NCBI GenBank assembly: GCA_022072095.1 | Contig: JAJVIJ010000012.1 | Location: 86,248-150,247 of the forward strand | Direction: 5' to 3' | DNA: 64,000 nucleotides | DNA from: Rhodocyclaceae bacterium | Lineage (GTDB): Bacteria; Pseudomonadota; Gammaproteobacteria; Burkholderiales; Rhodocyclaceae | Shown here: piece by piece, positions 1 to 8,332 of the stretch | Layout: each line of letters opens with the position of its first letter | How positions within the stretch are numbered: position 1 is the first letter of the stretch | The notes under the pieces: model-generated | Told to the model about the DNA's origin: nothing | Seen by the model: the letters and a program-made list of their open reading frames with translations, nothing else | The model's database searches: none | Position numbers and translations under genes: made by a program

Positions 1-62
1 ATGCCGACAAGCTGATGCGCATCATGAACGGACCCATGTTGCGTCAGGCGCTCGCGGGCTGA
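1..62 (+). CDS. flgJ: C-terminal end of FlgJ (partial)
   Basis: Only the last 19 codons are present, in the frame starting at base 3 and ending at TGA 60-62. The tail reads ADKLMRIMNGPMLRQALAG. FlgJ is the flagellar rod-cap protein with a C-terminal muramidase, and flgJ normally lies directly upstream of flgK. The assignment rests mainly on this position and on a plausible muramidase tail. The rest of the gene lies outside the window. Confidence 0.6.
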   Translation, partial: ADKLMRIMNGPMLRQALAG

Positions 63-79
63 GAGGCGGAGAATGGGGC

Positions 80-106
80 TTCAGTCGCACGCGCGCACGC
101 CGATAA
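80..106 (+). promoter_or_regulatory. Candidate sigma-28 (FliA) promoter for flgKL
   Basis: A perfect sigma-28 minus-10 element, GCCGATAA, lies at 99-106 in the 162-base gap before flgK. The minus-35 position 15 bases upstream (80-83, TTCA) matches TAAA only partly. In enteric bacteria flgKL is transcribed from a FliA-dependent class 3 promoter, so the location fits. Confidence 0.6.
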
Positions 107-224
107 CGGGCGTCATGGCTATCCAGATTCATCGGGACGGACGGCACGGGTGGCACCGCTGCAACCGGTGGCGACCAGGCACGGTGTCTTCGGCGGTTGA
201 ACGCGGCGTGCGGGTGCATCGACC

Positions 225-2183
225 ATGAGCAGCGCACTGGCCATAGGTGTCTCCGGACTCAATGCTGCGCAGTCCGGGCTGGTCACGACCAGCCACAATA
301 TCGCCAACGCGGCGACACCCGGATACAGCCGACAGCACGTCGTTCAGTCGAATGCCACACCGCGTCAGACCGGGGCCGGGTTTTTTGGCACCGGTGTGCG
401 CGTGGAAAGCGTCGTGCGCAGCTACAGCGCCTATCTCGATGCCCAGCTGCGCCTGAGCGAGGGGCGCGCAGCCGAGTTGTCCGCATACGGCAAGGAGATC
501 GGCGATCTGGCCAATCTGCTGGCCGATCAGCAGGCCGGTCTGAGTCCTAGCCTGCAAAACTTCTTTGGCGCCTTGCAGGATCTGGCAACCTATCCGGATT
601 CGGCGGCCGCGCGCCAGTCGACGCTGTCGGGTGCCGAGGCGCTGGTGACGCGCTTCGACAGTCTGGGCCGGCAGATCGACGAAATACGTGCCGGCGTGAA
701 CAGCCAGATCCAGAGCTCGGTCACCACCATCAACGCCCTCGCGCGCCAAGTGGCCGAGATCAGCAGCCGCATCACCGCCGTCGAATCGGGGGCGCAGCAG
801 CCGGCCAATGACTTGCGCGATCAGCGCGAGCAGCTGGTACGGGACCTATCCAAGGAAATCGGCACCGCAGCGGTCGAGGGTCAGGATGGCACCTATTCCG
901 TGTTCATCGGCAATGGTCAGCCGATCGTGATGGGCAGTACCGCATATGCGCTGGACACCAACGGTGTCTCCAGCGATCCGCGCAATGTCGCGCTCGCCTA
1001 CACGGGCGTCGGCGGCGTCAAGGTGCCCTTGTCCGAGAATCTGCTGAGCGGTGGCCGCATCGGCGGCTTGCTCGGCATCCGGCGTGAGGCGCTGGATCCG
1101 GCGCAGAACGCGCTCGGGCGCGTCGCCATCGGACTGGCCTCGGGGTTCAATGCGCAGCATGCGCTGGGACAGGATCTCAATGGCCAGTTGGGAGGCAGTT
1201 TTTTCAAGGTGCCCGGCGCCCAGGTATGGGCCGGCTCCGCAAATGACCCGGTCGCGGCGGCGCAGCTCACGGTGAGCCTGGCCAATGTCGCGGATCTGAG
1301 CACCAGCGATTACCGTCTCGATTACGACGGCGCCAACTACACGCTGACGCGGCTGTCCGACAACACCTCGTGGTCTGCCGCGACGCTGGCCGGTTTGCCC
1401 CCCGCCGCGAGCCCGCAGGGCTTTATGCTGACCCAGACGGCCACGCTGCCGGCCACCGGCATGCAGGCCGGTGACACCTTCCTGATCCAGCCGACGCGCG
1501 CCGGCGCCACGCAGATCGCGGTCGCGATCGCATCGACCCAGGCCATCGCCGCGGCCGCACCGGTGCGCACGATTGCCGCCGGCAGCAACGTCGGTAGCGG
1601 CAAGATTTCCGCCGGCACGGTCACCAGTACCGCGGGGCTGCCGCTGGCCGCATCCCCGGCCGGCGACATCACGCTCACCTTCGTTGCCGCGACCAATCAG
1701 TTTGCGGTGACCGGCGGGCCGGGTGGTACGCTGGCTTTCAATCCGACGGTCGATGCCGGCGGCAAATCGTTCACATTCCCGACGGTTGGCGGGTTCTCGT
1801 TTTCATTGTCCGGCGTGCCACGCGATGGCGACACCTTCGTCATCACACGCAACAGCAACGCGCGCGGCGACAACCGTAATGCGCTGGCACTGGGGGGCTT
1901 GCAGTCGCAGACCGTGCTGGCGGGCGGCACGGTCAGCTATCAGGGTGCCTACGCGCAAATGGTCAGCGACGTCGGCAGTCGCGCGCGCGAGGTGGACGTT
2001 GCCAATCAGGCACAAGAGGTTGTGGTCGAACAGGCGCGGGCGTCACGCGAATCGGTGGCGGGTGTCAATCTGGACGAGGAGGCCGCCAATCTGCTGCGCT
2101 ATCAGCAGGCCTATCAAGCGGCCGGCAAGGTGATCGAAATCACCGGCAGGCTGTTCGATTCACTGCTCGGCATGGGGAGGTAG
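225..2183 (+). CDS. flgK: Flagellar hook-filament junction protein FlgK (HAP1)
   Basis: FlgK is exported through the flagellar secretion system and forms the first junction zone between hook and filament. The 652-residue product begins SSALAIGVSGLNAAQSGL and has SHNIANAATPGYSRQ, the conserved N-terminal heptad-repeat region of rod/hook/HAP proteins. It ends with EEAANLLRYQQAYQAAGKVI, the C-terminal partner helix. It is about 100 residues longer than the E. coli protein. The extra length lies in the variable middle (about residues 330-580), which is rich in Ala, Gly and Thr and surface exposed in the family. The ATG at 225 gives the expected N-terminus directly. flgL follows after three bases. 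Confidence 0.95.
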   Translation: MSSALAIGVSGLNAAQSGLVTTSHNIANAATPGYSRQHVVQSNATPRQTGAGFFGTGVRVESVVRSYSAYLDAQLRLSEGRAAELSAYGKEIGDLANLLADQQAGLSPSLQNFFGALQDLATYPDSAAARQSTLSGAEALVTRFDSLGRQIDEIRAGVNSQIQSSVTTINALARQVAEISSRITAVESGAQQPANDLRDQREQLVRDLSKEIGTAAVEGQDGTYSVFIGNGQPIVMGSTAYALDTNGVSSDPRNVALAYTGVGGVKVPLSENLLSGGRIGGLLGIRREALDPAQNALGRVAIGLASGFNAQHALGQDLNGQLGGSFFKVPGAQVWAGSANDPVAAAQLTVSLANVADLSTSDYRLDYDGANYTLTRLSDNTSWSAATLAGLPPAASPQGFMLTQTATLPATGMQAGDTFLIQPTRAGATQIAVAIASTQAIAAAAPVRTIAAGSNVGSGKISAGTVTSTAGLPLAASPAGDITLTFVAATNQFAVTGGPGGTLAFNPTVDAGGKSFTFPTVGGFSFSLSGVPRDGDTFVITRNSNARGDNRNALALGGLQSQTVLAGGTVSYQGAYAQMVSDVGSRAREVDVANQAQEVVVEQARASRESVAGVNLDEEAANLLRYQQAYQAAGKVIEITGRLFDSLLGMGR

Positions 2184-2186
2184 TTG

Positions 2187-3470
2187 ATGCGCATCTCGAC
2201 GACCCAGATGCATGCGTTTGGCCTGGACGCGATGTCACGCCAGAACGAACGCCTGCTCAAGACCCAGCAGCAGATCGCCACGGGACGCAAACTGCTGACA
2301 CCGGCCGATGGCCCGGTCGAGGCGGCGCGTGCGCTGGAGCTGCGCCAGTCGAAGGCCATGGGCGAACAGCAACGCGTCAACCAGGACAGCGCACGTTCCG
2401 CGCTCGGTATCGCGGAAACACAGCTTGCCGCCGCCGAAAGCGTGTTGACCGATTTGCGCACACTCGCCGTTCAGGGCGGAAATGGTGTGCTGGGTACTCC
2501 CGAGCGCACCAGTATCGCAGCGGAAATGCGCAGCCGCTTTCAGGAGTTGCTGGGGATCGCCAATGCCACCGATGCCGCCGGCGGTTATCTGTTTTCGGGC
2601 TATCAGACGGCAACCCGCCCGTTCGCCAGCAGCGTCGGCGGCGCGACCACCTATTTTGGCGACGACGGTCGGCGGCTATTGCAAGTGGGCCCCAGTCGCC
2701 AGCTCGAAATCAGCGATCCGGGCAGCGAACTGTTCATGCATGTGCGCACCGGCAACGGAACATTTTCGACCCAGGCGCTCGCCACAAATGCCGGCAGCGG
2801 CATCATAGACAGCGGCGCGGTCACCGACCCGTCGAAGTGGGCCAGTCCCGCCAACAGCGGCGATCTCAGCATCCGCTTCGCCGTGATCAATGGCACCACG
2901 ACCTATGATCTGGTCGACAACGTCAGTGGCAATTCGCTGCTGACGGGCGCTCCGAGCGGCGCCGGGCCCTATGCGCGCACCTATGTGTCGGGGCAGCCGA
3001 TCAATCTGCGTGCACAGGGGGTCGAGCCGCCTTTCGATTTCGGGTCCGCGGTGATCATCAACGGTGCGCCGGCGAACGGGGATCGCTTCGATCTCGAGTC
3101 GAGCGGCACGCAGAGCGTTTTCGATACGCTGTCGCAGATCATCCTGGCGCTCGAACGTGGCCCGGCTGGCGGCGCGAGCGGCAACGCTCCGCTGATGAAC
3201 GCGATCGGCGCCGGGCTGGCCAACCTGGATCAGGCACTCAGCCGTGCCACCGATACCCGCGCCCGCATCGGCGCAAGAACGAATGAGCTGGACTCACTCA
3301 CGGATTCCAATGGTGCGAGCGATATCCAGTATGCGCAGACACTGTCGAAGCTGGAAGATCTCGATCTGACCGAGGCCATTTCCCGACTGACGCTGCAGCA
3401 GACCGGGCTCGAGGCTGCGCAGAAATCCTTCGTGCGCATCGCCAATCTGTCGCTGTTCAACTATGTCTGA
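2187..3470 (+). CDS. flgL: Flagellar hook-associated protein FlgL (HAP3)
   Basis: FlgL forms the second junction zone on which flagellin assembles. The 427-residue product begins MRISTTQMHAFGLDAMSRQN, the usual flagellin-like N-terminus, and contains QQQIATGRKLLTPADGP. It ends with LQQTGLEAAQKSFVRIANLS followed by LFNYV, the flagellin-like C-terminal helix. A TTG at 2184 is also possible, but ATG 2187 matches the family start and has GGGGAGG at 2174-2180 as ribosome-binding site. It is co-transcribed with flgK. Confidence 0.95.
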   Translation: MRISTTQMHAFGLDAMSRQNERLLKTQQQIATGRKLLTPADGPVEAARALELRQSKAMGEQQRVNQDSARSALGIAETQLAAAESVLTDLRTLAVQGGNGVLGTPERTSIAAEMRSRFQELLGIANATDAAGGYLFSGYQTATRPFASSVGGATTYFGDDGRRLLQVGPSRQLEISDPGSELFMHVRTGNGTFSTQALATNAGSGIIDSGAVTDPSKWASPANSGDLSIRFAVINGTTTYDLVDNVSGNSLLTGAPSGAGPYARTYVSGQPINLRAQGVEPPFDFGSAVIINGAPANGDRFDLESSGTQSVFDTLSQIILALERGPAGGASGNAPLMNAIGAGLANLDQALSRATDTRARIGARTNELDSLTDSNGASDIQYAQTLSKLEDLDLTEAISRLTLQQTGLEAAQKSFVRIANLSLFNYV

Positions 3471-3942
3471 TCGGTTCGCGCCCGCCGGCCGCTGGCGCTG
3501 GGTCGGATCGGCGGTGTCGTGCTGCGCACTCGCCATGGTGGGCTGTGCGAACATTTCGGGGGGGTACCCGCGTGACAACAGCCTGATTCCCGGGGCCTCG
3601 ATCAAGGTGTCGCCGCACCAGACCATCAGCCTGGAAGGCCTGGTGCAGGCGGCAGCGACGGCCTATCTGTTCTATGTCATCGTCGATCCTCTGGCGCCGA
3701 ACTGGCACATCGAGGAGGCGAGGCTGTCGGAAGAACACTATTTGCTCAGCCTGCGCATGAAGCCGGTGATCACCGGTGGCGACGGCGAAGCGCGGCAGGT
3801 CCTGGCACGCCGTGCGGAGCAGCTCGCACGCGAGCGTGGCTACTCCGGGTATCAGCTGCTGAAGTACTCCGAGGGCATCGAATCGGGACTGCTCGCGCGG
3901 CGACGTGGCGACGGTCTGATCGAACTCGTGAGAGGCATGTAG
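3463..3942 (+). CDS. Small putative outer-membrane lipoprotein, function unknown
   Basis: I do not recognise a characterised family. The 159-residue product has an Arg-rich N-terminus and a hydrophobic stretch ending MVGC (Cys28), a reasonable lipobox for lipoprotein signal peptidase. The mature part is soluble, with conserved-looking segments such as YLFYVIVDPLAPNWHIEEAR and RGYSGYQLLKYSEGIESGL. The gene overlaps the end of flgL by eight bases in another frame, which suggests translational coupling and a link to the flagellar operon. That link is positional only; unrelated envelope genes can trail flagellar operons. Confidence 0.7.
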   Translation: MSDRFAPAGRWRWVGSAVSCCALAMVGCANISGGYPRDNSLIPGASIKVSPHQTISLEGLVQAAATAYLFYVIVDPLAPNWHIEEARLSEEHYLLSLRMKPVITGGDGEARQVLARRAEQLARERGYSGYQLLKYSEGIESGLLARRRGDGLIELVRGM

Positions 3943-3994
3943 GGGCTTCACGGTACGGCGAAACACGGTCGCGATGCGAGCGATGCCCCGGAAA

Positions 3995-4018
3995 TGAAGC
4001 CGTTCCAGAAGGGCTTCA
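3995..4018 (+). terminator. Hairpin after the flagellar operon, possible terminator
   Basis: TGAAGCC (3995-4001) pairs with GGCTTCA (4012-4018) across a 10-base loop, between the lipoprotein gene and the rpsP promoter. There is no T-run after it, so intrinsic termination is uncertain. Confidence 0.3.
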
Positions 4019-4061
4019 GGTACGATCAGTGCGTGTCGCACCGGGTCGACAACCGGGGCCG

Positions 4062-4090
4062 TTGTCGATTGCCCCGCCGTCACCTATAAT
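4062..4090 (+). promoter_or_regulatory. Sigma-70 promoter for the rpsP operon
   Basis: TTGTCG at 4062-4067 and a perfect TATAAT at 4085-4090 are separated by 17 bases. The predicted start near 4097 leaves a leader of about 23 bases before rpsP. This is one of the best housekeeping promoters in the window, as expected for a ribosomal operon. Confidence 0.8.
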
Positions 4091-4119
4091 CACGCCCTTT
4101 TTCCAGCGGATCTTCCAAT

Positions 4120-4377
4120 ATGGTCGTCATTCGACTTGCCCGGGGTGGCGCCAAGAAGCGGCCCTTCTACAGCATCGTTGCCACCGACTCGCGCAATCGT
4201 CGCGATGGCCGGTTCATCGAGCGCGTCGGTTATTACAACCCTTTCTCGTCCGAGCGCGAAAAGGGCTTGAGTATCAACCACGAACGCGTGGCCTATTGGT
4301 GCAGCCAGGGCGCACAGGTGTCGGACACGGTCGCGCGCCTGCTCAAACAGGACAAATCGGCAGGCGCCGCCGCCTAG
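4120..4377 (+). CDS. rpsP: 30S ribosomal protein S16
   Basis: The 85-residue product begins [20 protein letters not shown] and contains [14 protein letters not shown], the S16 signature. S16 binds 16S rRNA in the body of the 30S subunit and is needed for its assembly. The length is typical. It is first in the conserved order rpsP-rimM-trmD-rplS. The ribosome-binding site is weak (GCGGAT), which is not unusual for ribosomal genes. Confidence 0.98.
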   Translation: MVVIRLARGGAKKRPFYSIVATDSRNRRDGRFIERVGYYNPFSSEREKGLSINHERVAYWCSQGAQVSDTVARLLKQDKSAGAAA

Positions 4378-4402
4378 GTACTCGTAGCGGGTTGGGCGGT
4401 CG

Positions 4403-4936
4403 ATGATCGTGCTCGCGCGCATCACCGGGGCGTTCGGCTTGCAGGGCGGCCTGCATGTGCGGCCGCTGGGCGATGACCCGATGTCCTGGCGCGCGATGCC
4501 GGCGTGGTGGCTGTCACCGTCTGCGGACGCGGAGGAGTCGGCATGGCGGCCGGTCAAGGTCCTCGATTGTCGCGAGCGCGGGCAGGAGCTGTTGGTCGCG
4601 ATCGATGGCGTGGGCGACAGGACCGCGGCGGAAGCGCTGAAGGGCTGGTGGATCGGCGCACCGAGGTCGGCGTTGCCGGCCACGCATGAGGACGAGTATT
4701 ACTGGTCCGATCTGGTCGGAATGGACGTCGTCAACTGTCAGGGCGTAGCACTAGGCAGGATCGAGAACCTGATTTCGACCGGCGCCCACGAGGTTTTGTG
4801 CGTGAGGGCCGAAGCGGAGAGTGGGCGGGGTGCTTCGTCCGGGCGTGAGCGGTTGCTGCCATTCATCGCCAGTGTCGTGAAGACGGTGGACATGCAGGCG
4901 CGGTCGGTCTGTGTCGACTGGCAGGCCGATTGGTGA
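4403..4936 (+). CDS. rimM: Ribosome maturation factor RimM
   Basis: RimM assists maturation of the 30S head and binds S19. The 177-residue product has the N-terminal RimM motif [14 protein letters not shown] at about residues 9-22. It has a C-terminal PRC-barrel region beginning near [15 protein letters not shown] (residues 95-110). Length and operon position are standard. The gene starts 25 bases after rpsP, and its TGA (4934-4936) lies 44 bases before the preferred trmD start. Confidence 0.96.
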   Translation: MIVLARITGAFGLQGGLHVRPLGDDPMSWRAMPAWWLSPSADAEESAWRPVKVLDCRERGQELLVAIDGVGDRTAAEALKGWWIGAPRSALPATHEDEYYWSDLVGMDVVNCQGVALGRIENLISTGAHEVLCVRAEAESGRGASSGRERLLPFIASVVKTVDMQARSVCVDWQADW

Positions 4937-4980
4937 CGGACGCAGACATGCAGGGTGAGACGGCAACAGGGGGAGAAGGC

Positions 4981-5709
4981 ATGCGCTTCGATGTCGTCTC
5001 GCTGTTTCCGGCCATGTTCGCCGCGGTCACCGAACACGGTGTGAGCGGGCGCGCATTCGAACGGGGGCTCTGTTCGCTCCACGCCTGGAACCCGCGCGAA
5101 TTCGCATCGGATCCGCACCGCACCGTCGATGACCGTCCTTACGGTGGCGGGCCGGGCATGGTGATGATGGCCGAACCTCTGGCGCAGGCCTTGTCGGCCA
5201 TTCGCATCGCCCAGCAGCGAGCATGTGGTGCTCCTGGCCCGGTGATCCTGCTGTCGCCGCAGGGCAGGCCCTTGCGCGATGCGCGCGTGCGTGCGCTGGC
5301 GGCCGAGCGGATGCTGACGCTGGTGTGCGGTCGCTATGAAGGTGTGGATCAACGACTGATCGATGCTTGTGTCGATGAGGAGGTGTCGGTCGGGGATTTC
5401 GTGCTGTCCGGCGGGGAGCTTGCGGCGATGAGCGTGATCGATGCGGTCGTCAGGCTGTTGCCCGGTGCGCTGGGCGACAGCGAGTCGGCGCAGCAGGAGT
5501 CGTTTGCCGAGGGGCTGCTCGATTGTCCTCATTACACGCGCCCCGAGATCTGGCGTGGGGTCGCGGTGCCGGAGGTGCTGCTGTCGGGCCATCACGAGCG
5601 CATCCGTGCCTGGCGTGCGAGCGAGTCCATGCGTCTGACACGCGCACGGCGTCCCGATCTATTGACGGCGATGGTGATGGATCGGACGGCAGACGAGCTC
5701 ACGTCATGA
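4981..5709 (+). CDS. trmD: tRNA (guanine-N1)-methyltransferase TrmD
   Basis: TrmD methylates G37 of tRNAs that have G at position 36, preventing frameshifting. Visible SPOUT/trefoil-knot motifs are [20 protein letters not shown] and [10 protein letters not shown], which form the S-adenosylmethionine pocket. In-frame TTG 4930 and GTG 4933 exist upstream, but ATG 4981 gives [13 protein letters not shown], which matches the family N-terminus. GGGGGAG at 4969-4975 is a good ribosome-binding site for that start. The product is 242 residues, close to the usual 240-255. Confidence 0.97.
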   Translation: MRFDVVSLFPAMFAAVTEHGVSGRAFERGLCSLHAWNPREFASDPHRTVDDRPYGGGPGMVMMAEPLAQALSAIRIAQQRACGAPGPVILLSPQGRPLRDARVRALAAERMLTLVCGRYEGVDQRLIDACVDEEVSVGDFVLSGGELAAMSVIDAVVRLLPGALGDSESAQQESFAEGLLDCPHYTRPEIWRGVAVPEVLLSGHHERIRAWRASESMRLTRARRPDLLTAMVMDRTADELTS

Positions 5710-5755
5710 CGAGGATTTGGTGTGTCGCGGAAGGCTTGTGCCATCTGCGTGGTCG

Positions 5756-5777
5756 CCGGCCACGGTTTCGTGGCCGG
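5756..5777 (+). promoter_or_regulatory. Perfect hairpin in the trmD-rplS gap
   Basis: CCGGCCACG (5756-5764) pairs perfectly with CGTGGCCGG (5769-5777) around a four-base loop GTTT. No T-run follows, so it is more likely a processing, stability or attenuation element in the rplS leader than a full terminator. Confidence 0.5.
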
Positions 5778-5843
5778 GAATAAGGAACGCTCCCATCACC
5801 TGCGGGTGCTCTGGGCGCAAGGCAGTGCCATCAGGAGAGCATC

Positions 5844-6248
5844 ATGAATTTGATCGAGCAGCTTGAACAGGAAGAAATCGCCCGTCTGGGCAAGGTCATC
5901 CCGGCGTTTGCGCCTGGCGATACCGTGGTCGTGCAGGTGAAGGTCAAGGAAGGCAGCCGAGAGCGCTTGCAGGCCTATGAGGGCGTGGTCATCGCCCGCC
6001 GCAACCGAGGACTTAATTCCTCGTTCATCGTGCGCAAGATCTCGTCGGGCGAGGGTGTGGAACGGACCTTCCAGCTCTACTCGCCGACGCTGGCCTCGAT
6101 CGAAGTCAAACGTCGTGGCGACGTGCGTCGCGCCAAGCTGTACTATCTGCGCAAGCGCTCCGGCAAGTCGGCGCGCATCAAGGAAAAGCTGGTGCGCAAG
6201 GTGAGCGAGCGGAAGTCCGCCGAAGCAGGTTTGCCGAAAGCAGACTGA
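5844..6248 (+). CDS. rplS: 50S ribosomal protein L19
   Basis: L19 sits at the 30S-50S interface. The 134-residue product begins [12 protein letters not shown] and contains [20 protein letters not shown] and [17 protein letters not shown], the L19 signature. It ends with a basic tail [25 protein letters not shown] at 5833-5839 is a clear ribosome-binding site for ATG 5844. It closes the ribosomal operon, but the transporter gene that follows starts only 10 bases later, so read-through is likely. Confidence 0.98.
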   Translation: MNLIEQLEQEEIARLGKVIPAFAPGDTVVVQVKVKEGSRERLQAYEGVVIARRNRGLNSSFIVRKISSGEGVERTFQLYSPTLASIEVKRRGDVRRAKLYYLRKRSGKSARIKEKLVRKVSERKSAEAGLPKAD

Positions 6249-6258
6249 GGTTTCAGGC

Positions 6259-7449
6259 ATGCAGCGGCGTGGGTTCCTGAAGGCGCTGGCCGGCGCGGCG
6301 CTGGTCGGCCCTGAGCTGTATCCGGCAGCGAGCGGCGCTCGGGAGACATCTGGCAACGCTCCCGTCCGCATCGGTTTGATGCTGCCCTATACCGGGGCCT
6401 ACGCGCAGCTGGGCACCAACATTACCAATGGTTTCAGGCTGGCGATGGCCGAACGCGGTCAGCGCCTGGCCGGGCGTGGGGTCGAGATCCTGACGCTCGA
6501 CGATGAATCGAATCCGGCCAAGGCGCCGGAAAATGCCCATCGTCTGGTTTCACGTGACAAGGTGGATGTGCTCGTTGGCAGCGTGCATTCCGGGGTTGCG
6601 CTCGGTATGGCACGGGTCGTGCGAGAAACCGGTACACCGTGGATCAATCCGAATGCCGGCGCCGCCGAAATCACCGGCAGCCTGTGCGCGGCAAATGTAT
6701 TCCGGACCTCGTTTTCCAACTGGCAGACGATCTACCCGCTAGGGCAGGTGCTCAGGGCGCGCGGGCATCGCAGTGCCGTGTTCCTGACCTGGCGCTATGT
6801 CGCCGGCGAGGAGGCCGCGGCGGCCTTTCGCGAGGGCTTCGAGCAGGCCGGCGGCAAGGTCGTCAAGGAACTCTACCTGACGTTTCCGCAGACCGATTTT
6901 CAGGCGCTGCTGACCGAGATCGCTGCCCTCAAGCCGGACGCGGTCGGGACCTTCATCTCCGGAGCCGGCGCGATCAAGTTCTTGAAGGATTATGCGGCGG
7001 CGGGGCTGCGCGGCCGCATTCCCTTGTACGGCTCCGGCTTTCTGACCGACGGCATTCTCGATGAGGTGGGCGACGTCGCCGAGGGCATCGAGACGACGCT
7101 GCATTACGGGGACGGCATCGAGAACAAGAAGAATCAGGCCTTTCGCTTGGCCTACGCGAAAACCTTCAAGCTCCAGCCCGATGTCTATGCGGTTCAGGGC
7201 TACGATGCCGGGCAGCTGCTGGCACTGGGGGTCGAGGCCGTTCAGGGTGCGGTCGGTCGGCGTGCGGAACTGCTGTCGGCGATGGCAAAGGCGAAGATCG
7301 ACAGTCCGCGAGGGCGCTTGGTGTTTTCGTCCGCACACAACCCGATACAGGACATCTATCTGCGCAAGGTTGTCGGCCGGGAGAATCGCGTGATCGGTGT
7401 GGCGCACAAGGCGCTGGCCGATCCCGGGCGCGGCTGCAAGATGGCCTGA
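6259..7449 (+). CDS. Liv-type ABC importer, periplasmic substrate-binding protein
   Basis: This 396-residue type I periplasmic binding protein (LivK/HAAT family) would capture a branched-chain amino acid, amide or similar small acid for the transporter encoded downstream. It begins MQRRGFLKALAGAAL, a twin-arginine type signal (RRGFLK), so the protein may be exported folded by Tat. The fold is supported by VRIGLMLPYTGAYAQLG, DKVDVLVGSVHSGVAL and VYAVQGYDAGQLLALGVEAV. The ligand cannot be read from the sequence. It is first of five genes, and the next gene begins 16 bases after its stop. Confidence 0.88.
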   Translation: MQRRGFLKALAGAALVGPELYPAASGARETSGNAPVRIGLMLPYTGAYAQLGTNITNGFRLAMAERGQRLAGRGVEILTLDDESNPAKAPENAHRLVSRDKVDVLVGSVHSGVALGMARVVRETGTPWINPNAGAAEITGSLCAANVFRTSFSNWQTIYPLGQVLRARGHRSAVFLTWRYVAGEEAAAAFREGFEQAGGKVVKELYLTFPQTDFQALLTEIAALKPDAVGTFISGAGAIKFLKDYAAAGLRGRIPLYGSGFLTDGILDEVGDVAEGIETTLHYGDGIENKKNQAFRLAYAKTFKLQPDVYAVQGYDAGQLLALGVEAVQGAVGRRAELLSAMAKAKIDSPRGRLVFSSAHNPIQDIYLRKVVGRENRVIGVAHKALADPGRGCKMA

Positions 7450-7465
7450 GTCCCGTCGGTCGCAG

Positions 7466-8332
7466 GTGGAGCCGACATTCGTACTGATCCAGTTGCTGAA
7501 CGCCGCTCAGCAGGGCCTGTTGCTGTTTCTGGTCGCGAGCGGCTTGACGCTGATCTTCGGCGTCATGGGCATGATCAATCTCGCCCACGGCAGCCTGTAC
7601 ATGCTGGGCGCCTATGCTGTCTACGCGCTGACCGCGCTGGTCGGCAATTTCTTCATCGCGCTGGCGCTCGGTGTAGGCGCTGCCGCGGTGTTTGGCTGGA
7701 CGCTGGAGCGTCTGCTGTTCGTCCACCTTTATCGACGCGATCATTTGTCGCAGGTTCTGGCCACTTTCGGCTTGATCCTGCTGTTCGAGGAGTTGCGCTC
7801 GCTGATCTGGGGTGACGACGTCCACGGTCTGCCGGTGCCGGCCTGGTTGGCCGGATCGATTCCGCTCACCGACACGCTGTCCTACCCGGTCTATCGTCTG
7901 GCGGTTTCGGCCGTCTGTCTGTTGCTTGCCGGCGCGCTGTTCGCGGGCCTGCAGGGTACACGCCTGGGCATGGCGATCCGCGCCGGAAGCCGCGATCGGA
8001 TCTTGGTGGCAGCGCTCGGTATCGACATTGCCCGCATTCAGACCTGCGTGTTCACGCTCGGCGTCATGCTCGCAATGACGGCCGGCATGCTGGCGGCACC
8101 GATCGAATCGCTGGCGCCCCACATGGGTACGCGGATTCTGATCCCGAGCTTCATCGTCGTAGTGCTCGGTGGCCTGGGTTCGGTGCGCGGTGCGCTGGTG
8201 GCAAGCCTATTGCTGGGTGTGGTCGATACCTTTGGCCAGGTATGGCTGCCCGAGCTGGCCGGGGCGATGGTGTATCTGCTGATGGCCTTGACGCTGTTCT
8301 TTCGGCCCGCCGGGCTGTTCGCCCGCGGATGA
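7466..8332 (+). CDS. livH: Liv-type ABC importer, permease LivH
   Basis: The 288-residue product has about eight hydrophobic segments and the LivH motif LIFGVMGMINLAHGSLYMLG near its N-terminus. GTG 7466 is preferred: it gives VEPTFVLIQLLNAAQQG, the normal LivH beginning. An ATG at 7397 would add a non-hydrophobic Arg-rich leader overlapping the binding-protein gene. The C-terminal FIVVVLGGLGSVRGALVAS is the cytoplasmic coupling region that contacts the ATPase. Its TGA overlaps the ATG of the next gene (ATGA at 8329-8332). Confidence 0.9.
   Translation: MEPTFVLIQLLNAAQQGLLLFLVASGLTLIFGVMGMINLAHGSLYMLGAYAVYALTALVGNFFIALALGVGAAAVFGWTLERLLFVHLYRRDHLSQVLATFGLILLFEELRSLIWGDDVHGLPVPAWLAGSIPLTDTLSYPVYRLAVSAVCLLLAGALFAGLQGTRLGMAIRAGSRDRILVAALGIDIARIQTCVFTLGVMLAMTAGMLAAPIESLAPHMGTRILIPSFIVVVLGGLGSVRGALVASLLLGVVDTFGQVWLPELAGAMVYLLMALTLFFRPAGLFARG

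Noticed and set aside
151..165. Sigma-54 promoter upstream of flgK (TGGCAC near 151)
   Set aside because: The required GC dinucleotide is not ten bases after GG, so the spacing is wrong.
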